Assembly: GCA_025765595.1 (NCBI GenBank) | Contig: JAIVFH010000091.1 | Coordinates: forward strand, 1 to 64,000 | Direction of reading: 5' to 3' | Length of the DNA: 64,000 nt | Source of the DNA: Obelidium mucronatum | Taxonomy: Eukaryota; Chytridiomycota; Chytridiomycetes; Chytridiales; Chytriomycetaceae | Part shown: positions 43,247 through 55,792 of the stretch, in pieces | Numbering within the stretch: position 1 is the stretch's first letter | Layout: each line of letters opens with the position of its first letter | Made by a program: the position numbers and the translations under genes | The notes under the pieces: generated by a model | Seen by the model: the letters and a program-made list of their open reading frames with translations, nothing else | Told to the model about the DNA's origin: nothing | The model's database searches: none

Positions 43247-43411
43247 TTAGCTCTTCAGCTTCGACAGAGGTCGCTTGATGCATCGTGTCTTTGGATGCTT
43301 TTGACATTCTGCAAGTGTGCTGGTGCGACGTGTCTGGTGTCTCGATGAATAGCGACACCGCATCAACTGATCAGATTCGATCAGTGAGACCGGAAATCTT
43401 TCCATCCGCAT
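43247..43411 (-). CDS. Possible small Cys-containing protein (54 residues)
   Basis: ATG 43411 to TAA 43247, reading MRMERFPVSLIESDQ and ending CIKRPLSKLKS, with three Cys and a strongly basic composition. It lies in the 310-bp gap between ATP23 and the WD40 gene. A second open segment in another minus frame reaches back to about 43510. The evidence is open frame and composition only, so it may be chance. Confidence 0.2.
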   Translation of the reverse strand: MRMERFPVSLIESDQLMRCRYSSRHQTRRTSTLAECQKHPKTRCIKRPLSKLKS

Positions 43412-43500
43412 AAGTCACTATTTTGTGATATTCCTTGGGCGATATTCTGTTCACTGCTGCATTAACTAACTCAATATCCTCGACCACGCCACAGAGCAAA

Positions 43501-44997
43501 ATGACGATGTCGTATTCAAGGTAAAGCAATCAAATATTAATCATTTGGCGACGAACTCGGACTGTGGCCAAAATTTTAAAAACTACTCGGTTTTCCCTTT
43601 GCAGAGAGGACGTGTCTTTTGTGAAACCAGTTCCAAAAAAACACCCACAAAGATCCAGCATTCAACACTGGTCTGGTTTATAATTTCAGTCTCTCTATTC
43701 TCGAATTTAACCAATGAAAATTATGTTGATACTCATGACAGGCAGTTACGTGATCTAATTGCATGTCCAACTACTCGCAATGAATTCTACTTTGTGAATC
43801 AAAATAATGTTCTCGGCTATAACACAGAGACGAAAACGGTTTGTTGGAATCTTTGTCGCAGCGTTTGCCTGACCTCTTTCGCAGACAACACCAGTATTGA
43901 AAGATTTGACATTTTCACCGACTTCTATGACGACTGGGTACGCGTCTCGCGTCTCGTTTTTTATTCTGTTTTTGATGTGCTGAACGAGTGTTTGCATTAA
44001 GTGAGGGATACATTGCTGCGGGCGGACAACGGAGCCAACTCACTGTTCGTCAATTGTCAAGCAACTGGTTTGCTCAAGCAACAGTGGGGGGATCCATCAA
44101 CAACGCAATGTGCATCAGCTCCTTTAATGGGCAACCACGGTTGTTAATCTGTAACAACGATGAGACCATCAAAGTCTATACCTTACCAGGATTGCAGCGC
44201 ATAACGAATATCAGTTTGCCAACTGCAGTAAATTATGCGAGCGTCAGTCCTGATGGAAAAAAGCTGCTGGCAGTTGGGGACTCCAATCAAGTCTACTTGT
44301 ATGATGTCACCGGTCAAGGAGGTTACCAGAAAATAAACACGTTAACAGGTGATCAAATCTTTTTGTCTCTCTTGGGTCACGATTATTAAACGAACTTCTC
44401 CAGCTTCAAATGATGCGTGTTTTTCGTGTGCCTGGAATCAGACATCAGATAAGTTTGCAGTGGCTAGTCAGGATGGATTTGTATGCGTATGGGATATTCG
44501 AAGCTCAGAGAAGCTGGCAAAATTGGGTTCCAAGCAGGTAGCTTTTGTGACTCAGTGTTTTCCTTCCCTCATTATTCATGTATCCTCTTTACCTTAACCG
44601 TAGAATCCTCAAGTAAAAGGCGCCGCGAGATGTGTGAAATTCTCTATGTCTGGTTCTGTTGATTTGTTAATGTTCAGCGAGGTACATTTGGCGTTCCTTA
44701 GGGTCTCAGCTACTCACAAATCCAAACAGCATGTTTCCTACATCAATCTCGTTGATGCCCGAACATTCAATGAGTTCCAGTCTGTTCGTGTGGCCCCACC
44801 GAATTGCGATCAGCACATCTCTGGTATCGCATATTCCCCAGACAGCAAGTCGGTGTTTGTGGGTTAGTACGTTCAAGAGCAGCAGCTATCTCTCGCTAAT
44901 TCGCTCCCATGCATGCACAGGAATGGAGAATGTAGTGCTTGAGTACGACGTGGACACGATGAGCCGCCGCTCGTTCCCTGCTGGTGCCATTATTTAA
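43501..44997 (+). CDS. WD40-repeat protein, DUF2415-like
   Basis: Eight exons: 43501-43520, 43605-43670, 43742-43950, 43989-44348, 44404-44537, 44604-44681, 44730-44862 and 44921-44997, giving 358 residues with all phases matching. WD-like strands include FAVASQDGFVCVWDIRSS, NYASVSPDGKKLLAVGDS and GIAYSPDSKSVFVG. The junction HW|QLRDL and the block VDLLMFSE|HVSYINLVDARTF fit a fungal WD40 family carrying DUF2415. It is a beta-propeller of unknown partner. Exon 1 has only 20 nt. Confidence 0.8.
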
Positions 44998-45033
44998 CTT
45001 GGAAGGAAAGAAAAACAAAACAATAAAAGTTAA

Positions 45034-46203
45034 ATGTCAGACCACGGCCGAGAAGATCGCCCGCGCAGCCGCAGCCGCAGCCGCACGAAGAGTCCGCCGC
45101 GCCAGGCTGAGCCCGAGCGCAAGCTGACGGGCAGAGACCGGCGCGACGACTCGATCCGCAGTCTGTTTGTGCGCGGGTTGGCCAGCGGCACCAGGTGGGT
45201 CTTTGCCTCGAAGGTGTTTTTTGCTTAGCCGTTCTTTCTTGTGTTTTGGCAGGGCCGAAGACCTGACCAGCGCCTTCGAGACGTATGGCACAGTCAAGGA
45301 TGGTGAGTCGGGGTGCTTGCTTGGGTGGGTGGTTAAACACAACTGCTAACTGCATCGACAGTCTACATTCCCAAGGACTACTACAACGGCGGTATCAAGG
45401 GCTTTGCATACATCCAGTAGGTGTTTCCCCAAAAGTCAAGTCCCAAGAACGAGAAACTTCTTGAGTTCCTCCCCCCAAGTTCCTCCTCTCTTCTTCCTCT
45501 TCTCTGTAAACAAGTATCTGATACGAAGACGTCGGCGTCTGAAAAGAACTCAAGCCAAGAGGGGTTTTGTGTGTACAGATTCACAAGCATGTACTCCAGC
45601 TTGAGGAGACTTCCTCCTCCAAGTTTTTTTAAATACCTCCTTTACATTGCCTTCTCTCACAACCATCACCCAAGTCTACCAAGATGTTGCCAGTTGTCTG
45701 CCTTCTCAAGTTTCGCTAAACCCCCACTCCTGTAGATATGCAACCCAAGAAGAGGCGGATAAGGCCTTTGACAAAATTGAGTACTTGACTATTAATGGTC
45801 GCCGGTTGACTGTTGAGTGGGCGCAGGGCGACAGAAAGAGTATGTTGCTCTTTTGTTTATTATTTAGCTTCATTAGCTCATATTTTCTTGTGTTTAGCCC
45901 CTGGGCAAATGCGCACCAAGGACAGCGGTGGTGGAGGTGGTCGCGGGGGAGGTAGAAGAAGAAGTGTTGACAGACACAGACGAGACGACCGTTCCCGATC
46001 GCGATCCAGAGACCGCAGACGTAGATCCAGATCTCGTTCAAGGTACGCTGTTTATTTTCCAAAGGTCAACTACAATGTATTGACGTTTCTGGAGATCTCC
46101 TCCCCGCCGCCGTGACAGATCCCGCTCTCGCGATAGAGATGGAGGTAGACGCGATGATAGACGCGATGACAGACGCGATGACAGAGACAGAAGGGACCGT
46201 TGA
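45034..46203 (+). CDS. SR-type splicing factor (RRM flanked by RS regions)
   Basis: Exons 45034-45194, 45253-45302, 45362-45416, 45736-45839, 45898-46042 and 46095-46203, giving 207 residues. An N-terminal RSRSRSR segment precedes one RRM: RNP2 SLFVRGL, RNP1 KGFAYIQY, then LTINGRRLTVEWAQGDRK. A Gly-rich hinge leads to a C-terminal RS/RD domain with RDRSRSRDR and RDD repeats. Tra2/SC35-like proteins bind exonic enhancers and recruit the spliceosome. Intron 3 is 319 nt, several times longer than its neighbours. Exon 1 is GC-rich. Confidence 0.88.
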
Positions 46204-46315
46204 AGATGATTTTTATTACATGGGTTTCTTTGTATCTGTTTTTTATTTGGATCTGTTTTTTAACGAACGAGTTTTGATGTTTTGGAAATGAAGTTGGATG
46301 TATTGTTATGAATTA

Positions 46316-49300
46316 TTATATTCCGGCGACTCCAGCCGTCATTGATTTGCTGGGAAAGGCGGGGTAAGTCCTCAACCGTAAACGCTCCACTTCCTCTCTG
46401 AGGATAGCAATGTCTTGGGCCTGTGACTTGGCAAGGTCGACCAGCTTCCTACGGGTGTATATATCGTTCAAGACAACCTTATCACCGCTGCTCGTGCCAG
46501 TTCCCCCAGCGACAGCTTTTCTTTTGACTGGACAATTGAGTGTATAATTATTAGTGTTGATTCAATGAAAAGATAATTATTAGGTACCTTGAACGTCGTG
46601 AATCTTTCGGCGTTCTTTGACTGACACTTCCAAATCTTTGAGGCGCGCTTCTAATTTCTCATTCTCTTTTCGTTTCTCTGTGATTTTTTTCTGGTACTTT
46701 TCCACAAGAACGCTGCGGTCGTCTAGCTTATGTACATGGGCCTAATCGAAGAAAATTCAGCTTTTGGTTTGTTCGCAAGCCAACAAACCTTGGAATTGTG
46801 TTCAGCTCTCTTCTCCAGCGCTACAATTTCATTGGTTTGCTTTCGCTCATCGCCACCCCGAATATATTCTTGCATTTGCTTTGTAACTCGTAATAATTGA
46901 ATATCCCTTGTTCTGATGACAAGATCCTCGGCTTGAAAATCAAGCATCTTGTTTTCCCTTAAAAAAATATGGATTCACATTAAACTACGAACGAAGCGGT
47001 TGGTTTTTTTTTACCATTCCAATGCATGAATTCCCTTTCTATACTCTTTCATTTCCTTCAATGCATCGACTTTCATCTTTCCAAGAGACACAATATTATC
47101 GTTCAGTTTCTCAACAACACTGCGATGGATGAGCTCTGCGTCCGAATAGTCAGTCACCACTGGCGCTTGGGGCACTTCAACCTGAAAAAAAAATAATTAA
47201 GAAGTTCAGCTACTCATTAGCATGAAAAACAAATTTTTACCTGTCCTTGCTTTAGCTCAAATAGTGTTTCTGGGTTATAGGTAGTATGGAATCGGTATTC
47301 TGCAAACGACGCCAAGTCGCTCATAACTTTGTCAGTCTCTCGTCTAATGCGCTCGTTTTCATCATTTACACTCTGAGCAATTGTCTGAAACTCTGAAAAC
47401 TGCCGATAGGCAATTTTGGTTTCGATTTCGCTGAGGATTTTTCTGTCACGAAGGTCAACGAGTTTATACCAGGATTCTTGGGTGATTCCTTCAACTCCAT
47501 CCGTATCGAAATTCAGAGGAGCATATACTTCGTCGATTGGGTCGGTTGCACCAGTTGTTGTTGGTGCGTCTATGCCGGGGAACGGGCTTTCAATGTGGGC
47601 ATCAGCGGCTTCCTGGGCAACGGTTTTCTGAAGGTTTTGGCTGTAAGCTTATTGATTGGTTTTGACACCAAGTGTTTTGGAAAAAAAAAGCTAAAAATTG
47701 CTATACCACAATCTCCCGTTTTTTGAAAAGCTTGTAAAAGAGTTCAAACATTGGATCCATTGTGGAAAACTCTTTTTTGAATAGTTTGTCAATTTCTTTG
47801 TCACGCCGAAGTGTTGTGTCGTATTCATCTCGGAAATGGTCAAGTTCTTTCTGTTTTCACACCAACCAATGGGTTTAATACCAATTCCTGCTGTTAATTC
47901 TGTTGATTACCTTAATTTCTGGTAAATATTGGGTGCAAATCATCTTCTCTTGTTTTAACTCTTCAAGACGCAAATTAAGTCTCCATTCCTACAATTACAT
48001 GTCAGATGGAATAAGCCAAGACAATCGCTACCATATACCTTCGCCTCGTCATTTTCAGCCAGAAGAAGAGATTGATGAAGTTTAATTCGCTTCAGCTCAT
48101 TCTTGAAAATAGCTTGGTCAGCTTCCATCTTTTTGACCAACAATTCTTTCAGTCTCAGGTCAAAGTTGTCGCAGAGCTCCAAAATAAATCCCTGAAGCTT
48201 TTTCAATTCCGTTTCTAGAGCTTTACGGTACTTTTCTTGCTCCTCCTGTGCGAATACTTATTTGAGTATTCATTCTCATCCTTTTTTTCCTAACCTTCAT
48301 TGTGGCAAGTTTCTTTTCAAACTCCTTCACAAGCTTGCGCTCTTCTTCGTTCATTTCCTCTCGTGGCTTATTCATCCAGTCTGGTTTTACAAGCTCCTCC
48401 TTTTCTGTCTCTTCAGACTTGTCATCCAATTTCCCGCCCATCATAATCATCAATCCGCGCTCTCTATAATTGTCTTCTTGCGCAGCGCGTCTCCGTTCTT
48501 CTTCTTCTCTTTTTCTGGCTTCAATGCGCTTCAGCTCTTCGGGTCCGATAAACTGAAAGAAGGGAAAAAGACATTTTTTGAGTGAAACAAAAAGAAACAA
48601 ATCGATTATCCCAAACCTTCTCCGCTTTAACTTCATCGTCATTCACTTCAATGATACGTTCGGGAACTTCATCGTCATCCAAAACTGGTTTAAAAATAGC
48701 TTCTTGCACTTGAAGCTCGCTGGTGATGTTTAAGATGCGTTCATTCTTATCCTCGATTTTCAAGATCTCATCTTTTTTAACTTTGCAAAAATCTTTAAAC
48801 TTTGCGTTGAATTCCACCTGTCGTTCCGCCACGGAAGTTAATTCAACTGGTTGATGCGGGAAAGTTTTTAATACCTTGATTTCGTTGATTGCTTCACCGA
48901 GAAGAACAATCTGAGTTCTCTTGCGTTCATTGGTAGTTAACTCAAAGTCACTAAATAAGAGGGATTTGGAATCATTGAAGACAACTTCATCAGCTATTGG
49001 AGGGGGCGCTTCTGTGGTTGCACTTTCTAGAATCGTGTCATCGGTCTTAAAGTATGTCAGAATTCTCAAACGACAAACTTTAAAAAAGAGCGTTTACCGG
49101 AACAGCAGCTATTGCTGACGCGGAAGACTTTTCTTTACGAGCAGCTGCTTCGACATGAAGCTGAATCTTGCGGAGGATTTTCACCTTTTCAATTCTTTGA
49201 ATCTCCTGTGCAGTTTTTTTCTTGATGGGAAAGTTTGTTACTTCTGCTATTTTTGTTGTTGTTGGGTCTGGTCGGAAAGATTTGATTGAAGCTCCTATAA

Positions 49301-52300
49301 CTTCCATGGAGTCCCAGCATTCTGCCTGTTATTTTGTTTGTTGAGTTAGATACAAGCTTTAGCACAGAAATTGACGGCGTTTTCACCTTGATCCGATTCC
49401 GGATCACGCGTTTCTTCAGATTTTCCAATTCAATTTCTCGGCGAACTTGCTTTACACGAGCATCTGCTTCCGCCATCAACCTGTCACGCTCTGCGAAATC
49501 AAGAATAAAATCCGTTTTGGGGATTTTTTCCAAATCGGGAAGAGTTTCGTTCCGTTGCATAGCCTTTGTAAGGCGCTCACGAATAACTTTAATTTTATCC
49601 TCGAATCCATTCGCGCCTCCCTATTTTTGGCTGATAATTAGCAAGGACTGAATTAAATTTCTGTCGTAGGACAAACATCTTTATCAGTAACCGCTGCGAC
49701 TTTGGTTCCGACTTGAGATGCTGATACAATATCAAAGTAATAAGGTTCATTTTCAGAATCAGGCGGATCTACGCTGCGTGTCTAAACGAAACATTACTTA
49801 TTTTTAGTTTGACCGCTTCTCTCAATATTAAAATAACCGAACCGGCGTCTGGTTGAGGCTCACAACAACATTTTTAATGGCTTCTAGTTTGTTTCCAAAC
49901 GCAATTTCTGCCGCTTCTGCTGCTTCAATCAAAGCGCGCCTTGCAGCAGCCATGTGGCTTTTCCATTCAAACAACCTGACGACTCCATCATACCCAGTAG
50001 AGTACAACTTATGAACGTCTCTCGAAATAGCGAGCTGCTGTATACCGCCAACTGCACTGTCATGAGCAAACACTTTTGTACTCTTCTCTGGTTCAAGAAA
50101 GTTTCGAGCAGTTACGGTTCCATCAGGACTATAGCTAAACAGCCATTCCGTTGAAATAGAGAGAACGAGTTTGCTGTTCTTTTTTTCATGATCCGCGAAC
50201 TTGCAGAATTTTGGGCTTTGTTAGGTTTGAGTTGGTTTATTGTTATTGTTACCTCAAGGATTGGAGTCCCCAAGTTCATGTATTCTGACGCATCTTCGTG
50301 TGAATTCGAGGGCCGCCCAAAATTTTTGAGTTTTTTGTCGTCTGTGATTGTATAGAATGATCTTGACGATGAAACTCCACTGCAAAACGAAAAAAAAAAT
50401 GGGGACATATATATATAAGTCACGGAAGAAAGAAAGTCGTAAAAAAAACTCACGACGAGACAACGACGAAATCAGTGACTAATTCATCAATGCGATACTT
50501 TGCCATCTGTATTTGTTTTACCACGTTGAGTTTGATGATGCACTACGATTCTGACTTACAATCTTGACAAACTTTTCCAATGAGAACCCAGATACGAGCT
50601 CTTGTGGTACTTCTTCTTCCAATGGTACATTGTACTTAAGTATATTACTAAATCTGTTTGTTTTGTTGTGGTTAAGAATGTACAGGAAAAGCCGCTAAAT
50701 CGAAGAACGTTTAGTGAAAGTCAAAGCCTGAAATCAGGGAAAAAAATATACCGTAGTGATTCCATTTTCCGCTTCGGTGTCTTCTGTCTCTTCAATATCC
50801 CATAATGCCGATGCGATTGGGTGTCGGGTGTGAACAAATCCAAGGATGGTGCATTTTTTCATGATATCAACAAGCACAGCACACTCTTCGTCTCCAAAAG
50901 AAAGCAAGTATCGACCAGTTGGGTCGAATTTCAGCTATTGTATGTTTTTTAATTTCACTCAGAATCACTTTGCAAGGTTGGGGACGGGAAAGCGTTTCCA
51001 TTACCTCTTTGATGGCAACAGGGGAAACTTTTTCCCTCATTAAAAGACGCGGAGTGTCGCTAGTTGCAAATGCAACATCAAAGATTCGGAGGATACCAGT
51101 TTCCGTCCCGACTGCCAACACAGAGGACAGTGGGTGGGCTGCGATTGAAGTAATGGAACCAAAGACAGAAAATCTGTTTGATATTCTTTTTGTGTCGGGG
51201 TCCCAGAACTTGAGAGTCCCGTCTTTGTGGGCAGTCACAACAAAGTCAGAAACTGGAAACAGCGCCATAGAAACAACTCCGAATGATTCAATCTCCAGAT
51301 TTTGAGTAATGCTATGTGTAGATAATTCGCAAGTGTAAATGCATTTGTCGCTAGCTGTGATGGACACATCTTTGAAGTCTGGTGAGAACGTCAAGGATGC
51401 GATTTCAGCTCCATTTGTAATCACAACAACTTGATTAATTATTTCTCCGTCGTAGCTGACAAATCTGAGAACGCCATCCTGTTTTATTATGTTACGTCAG
51501 TGGAGCTTTACTGGAACTAATTACATACACACGCACCTTCCCCCCTAGGATAATTGAATCCTTTGTTGCTAGAATACATCTCAAGTTTTCAGAACCTCCA
51601 TATTCTTTCTTCAGGAAATGGTCTCTACTCAATTCCTCTGTAATTTGAGTATCCTGATTACCACCAGTTCGTCCCAATGCCAACTCTTCAAGATCAATAT
51701 CCGCGTCAAGAAATGCAACACCTTTGACACTATGTGCTGGTTCTACTCGTTCCTTTTCAACTTCGTAACGCGATTTCCAGACGCTAAACAACACACGCGA
51801 TTCGCCATTCACAGGATTGTACTGAACCACAGCATCGCCTGTTTCCACTGTAGAAAGAACCTGTTGATCAACTTGCCAAGCGTGGGATCGAGGATACAAA
51901 TGAAATTCGGATGTGTGGCTGATGTGAATGTCGTTAAATGACTTGGTGGGATCAACTGGTGGCTGTTCTTGCAAGCAGCACTCACGACCGGAGCTAAGAG
52001 TAAAATATTGAATGAGAAGCTCCAATTTTTTATACATAATTTAACATGCATGTATCTTACATAGTCTTGAGGCTGTTACTCTTGAATCCCATTTCCATCC
52101 TCCAAAACTTTATTCCCCTCTCATCATCCTTGCTCAAGTCTCCACTAAAGTTGAAACTTGTGCAAAATTGAAGGGAATTGAATGGATTGAAAGATATAGT
52201 GTTTGCTGGACTGGCGCTGTCGACAAAGGCCATCATCACATTATTCTTCCAATCCCAGACCGTGACCCGATAATTTGGAAGACCTGATAACGACGCCAAG

Positions 52301-52828
52301 TATTTTCCATCATGAGAAAACTCAATCGCTGTTAGAATCGCGTCTTTGTCATTTTCTGTTCACAGAGGTGTTTAAATAAAGAGATTGTCAGGTGAGTGGA
52401 CTGTGTCCAACCAAACTATTATGAGATCTTTTCGGCAGCATGAAATCAAACCTTGATCAAAGTGTCCTACAACGGATCCTAAGGGATATTTAACAATCTG
52501 AACTGTCATATGCCCGCGTTCAGCAAACGCGATCAGCGACTCCTTACGACAGACCCCAAACGCGGTTATTTGGGAATCTGCTATAATTGGTTTTGTATTT
52601 GTGTGTTTAGAAAGAGCAGCTTCTCCGCGGACTGAAGTGTCTAGGAAGTTGAGCGCGTTTCCTGAAATGTAACACAAGACATGGGGTGCAATGTAGCATG
52701 GGTTCGACAATGGTGTATGACCATATGATTTGCTGAGATATCTGTTAGAAATCTGGAAGTAACAGATCGCTGATGGGTGCCATATTCTGTCACCTGACTT
52801 CGAGCTCTCCAAAAAGCGTTGGTGGCAT
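46316..52828 (-). CDS. CFAP43: CFAP43 flagellar axoneme protein
   Basis: Twenty-two exons from 52828 to 46316 encode about 1722 residues, close to the family's usual size. Boundaries: 52828-52794, 52741-52452, 52355-52061, 51993-51537, 51478-51005, 50934-50752, 50634-50560, 50506-50454, 50379-49843, 49781-49677, 49620-49387, 49325-49098, 49045-48617, 48552-48295, 48245-48039, 47988-47911, 47850-47710, 47627-47241, 47181-47015, 46957-46789, 46741-46588, 46527-46316. The N-terminal half is WD40 propellers; the C-terminal half is coiled coil with KQGQVEVP, TDYSDAELIHRSVVEKLN, YRKGIHALEWE and DIQLLRVTKQMQEY, as in CFAP43. One extra A at the T7/A7 tract 50180-50186 is required. It acts in the axoneme (tether/tether-head region). 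Confidence 0.88.
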
Positions 52829-52864
52829 TTTATGTAAAAATCGATTGTATTTATGTATTCAACT

Positions 52865-53830
52865 TCATTTTGGAAAAACAGTGCGCAAAATAGCCTCATG
52901 AATAGTTGTAGGAAGTCTCCATTCATTCCCGGAATATAGACCTATCGCTGTAAACACATCTGGCTTGAATCCCGTTGTCACCGAGATTCCCAACTCCTTC
53001 AACCGCCGCAGCACCAACTCCAGTGTATTTACGTCGTTGAAATCAGGGCAATAAACGCAGATTAAATAATTCGAGGAATTTCCAGCCGGATTCTTGGTTG
53101 CTACTTTAGCAGTGTGGCCAAGCTCGCCTTTCGCTGTTGCTGTGCAAATCAGAGACCAAACCCGACCCACGTTGTAATCATCAGTGAAAACCATCCATTT
53201 CCCACACGTGTCTCCTTTGACTGTAGCAAGAGCCAGGATGTCTTCAATGGCCTTTTGTTTTTGTGCAGCGGTGATTCTCTTTGTTTCCGAAATCTGATTT
53301 GAACAGCGAGCTTTTATGGAGTCATAAGAGAGAGTTGCAAAATCACGAGCAGTCGGCATATGGTCTTTTGTCATTGGGGTATATCCAGGATGCTCGACTT
53401 GAATCCAATGGGCCTGGTATACGGTCACAACATTCGGTTTAAACGTCTCGATGAATTCACCGATTGGAGAGATTTTGTTCCAGTAGATTCTCTCCCCTTT
53501 TTGAATTCCAGGATTCATCTTTCCTTGAACCGCAGTTTTCGGTTTCTTTGAACCCAGCTCGTCAGAACTGTTGCTGCAGTCGAATTCCAGATCCATTTCT
53601 GAGGATCTTTTCTGGCGCGCGAGCCGCTCTGCCTCCAACTGGGGTCTGGTGGGCTGCAAAGTGTTGCTGTTGTTCAAGTTGTTCAAGTTGTTGCTGCCGC
53701 TGTTCAGCTCATCTTGAGGAGTGAAGGCCACCTCGGGAGAAATCCAAACGCGAACTGTTTCGCACATTTCACAGACAAGCGCAAGCGACTGCGTGTTCTG
53801 GAACGTGCATGCAACACATGTCCAAGTCAT
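52865..53830 (-). CDS. Bles03/C11orf68-like protein with RanBP2 zinc finger
   Basis: Single exon, 321 residues from ATG 53830 (MTWTCVACTFQN). Residues 1-30 form a RanBP2-type zinc finger (CxxC...CxxC). A Ser/Asn-rich, GC-rich linker follows. The C-terminal domain (about 120-321) has KWMVFTDDYNVGRVWSLI, HTAKVATK, YLICVYCPDFND and KPDVFTAIGLYSGNEWR, which match the UPF0696/Bles03 family. The fused zinc finger suggests ubiquitin or RNA binding; function is unknown. Its stop lies 36 nt before the CFAP43 start on the same strand. Confidence 0.8.
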   Translation of the reverse strand: MTWTCVACTFQNTQSLALVCEMCETVRVWISPEVAFTPQDELNSGSNNLNNLNNSNTLQPTRPQLEAERLARQKRSSEMDLEFDCSNSSDELGSKKPKTAVQGKMNPGIQKGERIYWNKISPIGEFIETFKPNVVTVYQAHWIQVEHPGYTPMTKDHMPTARDFATLSYDSIKARCSNQISETKRITAAQKQKAIEDILALATVKGDTCGKWMVFTDDYNVGRVWSLICTATAKGELGHTAKVATKNPAGNSSNYLICVYCPDFNDVNTLELVLRRLKELGISVTTGFKPDVFTAIGLYSGNEWRLPTTIHEAILRTVFPK

Positions 53831-54038
53831 TTTTTCAAACACAAAAAACTGTTGATACGTATTAAGACACCCTTAAAACAACTGACAAAGCGCCGCCAAG
53901 GTTAGTCGAGAATGATGTTATTCAACGCAGTTGCTGGATCGCCTTAGCGGAGGCTGTTGAAACTTCGAAATATGTTTACAAACGAATGTCTGCATTTCAA
54001 ACAACAATGCTTTAATAATATGTATTGACTCCAGCGCA

Positions 54039-55219
54039 TTAATCAAAAGCCAAATCAACCGATCCACTGCGTGTAGACGCATCCAAAGTGCCAGTTCCGT
54101 CTCTAGATCCCACCCACCCAGTATTGGCTCCGGTCTTGTGAATATTCCCCGTGACTTTCACTGATCCAGTATCAGTTTTCGCCTTGTAGCTTCCAATGAA
54201 TCCATAAACATTGGCATTGACTGAACCAGTCTTTGATTTCAAAAGAGTCCCAGCCTCCTCCACTCCCGGGTATAGCGATACATGAATCGTACCCGTTTTC
54301 ACGTTGGCAGAAAGGCTATCATAGTTTCGAATGACGCCATTGATGCTTCCTGTGTTTGATTTGAGCAACACTGGTCCAGACACGCTGGCTTCAGCCAAAG
54401 AAATGGTTCCAGTCTTGGCCAAGAGGGATAGCGCGTCTGTTTTGATGGTACCAATTGTAGTGATGGAACCAACGTTTGTTTCGATATCAATGCTTGATGT
54501 ATTCAAGGCGGAATAAGCGCGTACAGATCCGACATTCAATGACACGTTCAGCTTTTCCCTGATATTCCCTGCTTCCCAAACAAGAGAAGCCGCGTTTCCT
54601 TCCATTGTAAATGTGAGGAGATCGTGAGGTAATGTGATGCGAACCTTTTTTTTGGATTTTTGGTTTTGGGGGTTGGTGACACTTGTTAAGACCGCAGATT
54701 CAACTTACATCAGAGTGCAGTCTTTTAGCTTTTGGAATATCTGGAAACCATACTTTGACAAGCAATGAGGCTGCTCTTAATTCAGCGGTGACTGTAGTTT
54801 CATCCTGTGCGTCATCGCGGTCACTCTCGATGCTATACACAACATGCGCGAGGGACGATGTTCCCATATCAGCAATAACCTGATTGATTGGAGGCAAAAG
54901 ACCAAAAAAAAAAAAAAAAAAGGAACAGGCTCTTTTAGATGACTTTCTGATTGTTGAGTAGAGTGTAAAGACAAACCCGACAGTCGCCCACATCGCTTCC
55001 TTCGACTTGAACCAAAACGTGATTGAAAGAAGCCGGAAACTCAAAGCCGCCTGTTGTTGGCTGACGATCTCCAATCCATCTTGCAAGCGACGTGATTGTG
55101 CAGAGTCGCAGGAACCCGACAGTAAACACTATCAACACAAGGACAAGACCCCACGCGCTTTGTCGTCGACGGGGCTCCTCTCGATACCCAAGCAGTGGTT
55201 GTGCCTCCTTTGTAACCAT
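54039..55219 (-). CDS. Membrane-anchored beta-helix protein (DUF4097-like)
   Basis: Exons 55219-54977, 54879-54709 and 54644-54039, giving 339 residues. The cytosolic start carries EEPRRRQ, then one helix (WGLVLVLIVFTVGFL), then a domain of short repeating strands such as VGSVRAYSALN, TGTISLAEA, TGSINGVI, TGTIHVSL, TGSVNANVYG and TGSVKVTG. Regular T-G-[ST]-[IV] steps are typical of DUF4097/adhesin-type right-handed beta structures. A cell-surface role is inferred. A poly-A/T tract of about 17 bp lies in intron 1. Confidence 0.72.
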
Positions 55220-55243
55220 CTATTTTTTTTAACCAGTAATTAT

Positions 55244-55792
55244 TTATGACAGATTATTATTCACAACTAAACTTTGTAAACGAATCATATAAACAGCCGC
55301 TTCCGGATAACTAGAAAGAATGCGCGTTGGTTGCACCTTGGCAGAAACGAACCCACGCTTCTCCCAATAAGAAACCGTCGAGTTAACTGACACAAGCGTG
55401 ACTATCCTTGATGGGCCAATTAAATCCATCGTTGCATTAAAAAGAAGCTTTCCAACGCCAACCAAAGAGTTTCTGTATGATGGCGAAACAGAAAGATCGT
55501 GAATGAAATGGCAACGGGAATCATCGCCATGTATTTTGTCAGCAGGTTCTGGCAGCACTCCAGCCAAGTCCAAGTCATGAAGAGACGGCGGATAAGCAAT
55601 CGAATGCCAGGAATGCGATAGAATGTATCCAACAACTGTGTCCTGATTCAGCGCCACGAAAGATGTGTTTTGATGTACGATCGCTCGGAACTCTTCTCTG
55701 GTCTCTAGAACATCTTCTGCATAGCATTGAGTTTGTAACTGATAGATTCCTTCAACATGGGATTCATTTGCAGGGACAACGATTGGCATCAT
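55244..55792 (-). CDS. GNAT-family acetyltransferase
   Basis: Single exon, 182 residues. GNAT layout: VPANESHVEGIYQLQTQCY (alpha-1), FVALNQDTVVGYILSHSW (beta-4), HDLSVSPSYRNSLVGVGKLLF (motif A, with RNSLVGVG in place of RGxGxG/A), and VNSTVSYWEKRGFV (motif B). The substrate is unknown. The start is 38 bp from that of NAA20 on the opposite strand. Confidence 0.8.
   Translation of the reverse strand: MMPIVVPANESHVEGIYQLQTQCYAEDVLETREEFRAIVHQNTSFVALNQDTVVGYILSHSWHSIAYPPSLHDLDLAGVLPEPADKIHGDDSRCHFIHDLSVSPSYRNSLVGVGKLLFNATMDLIGPSRIVTLVSVNSTVSYWEKRGFVSAKVQPTRILSSYPEAAVYMIRLQSLVVNNNLS

Noticed and set aside
43501..43760. Single continuous frame through 43545-44000 in the WD40 gene
   Set aside because: It would insert a hydrophobic stretch; splicing 43671-43741 gives SSIQHW|QLRDLI with correct phase.
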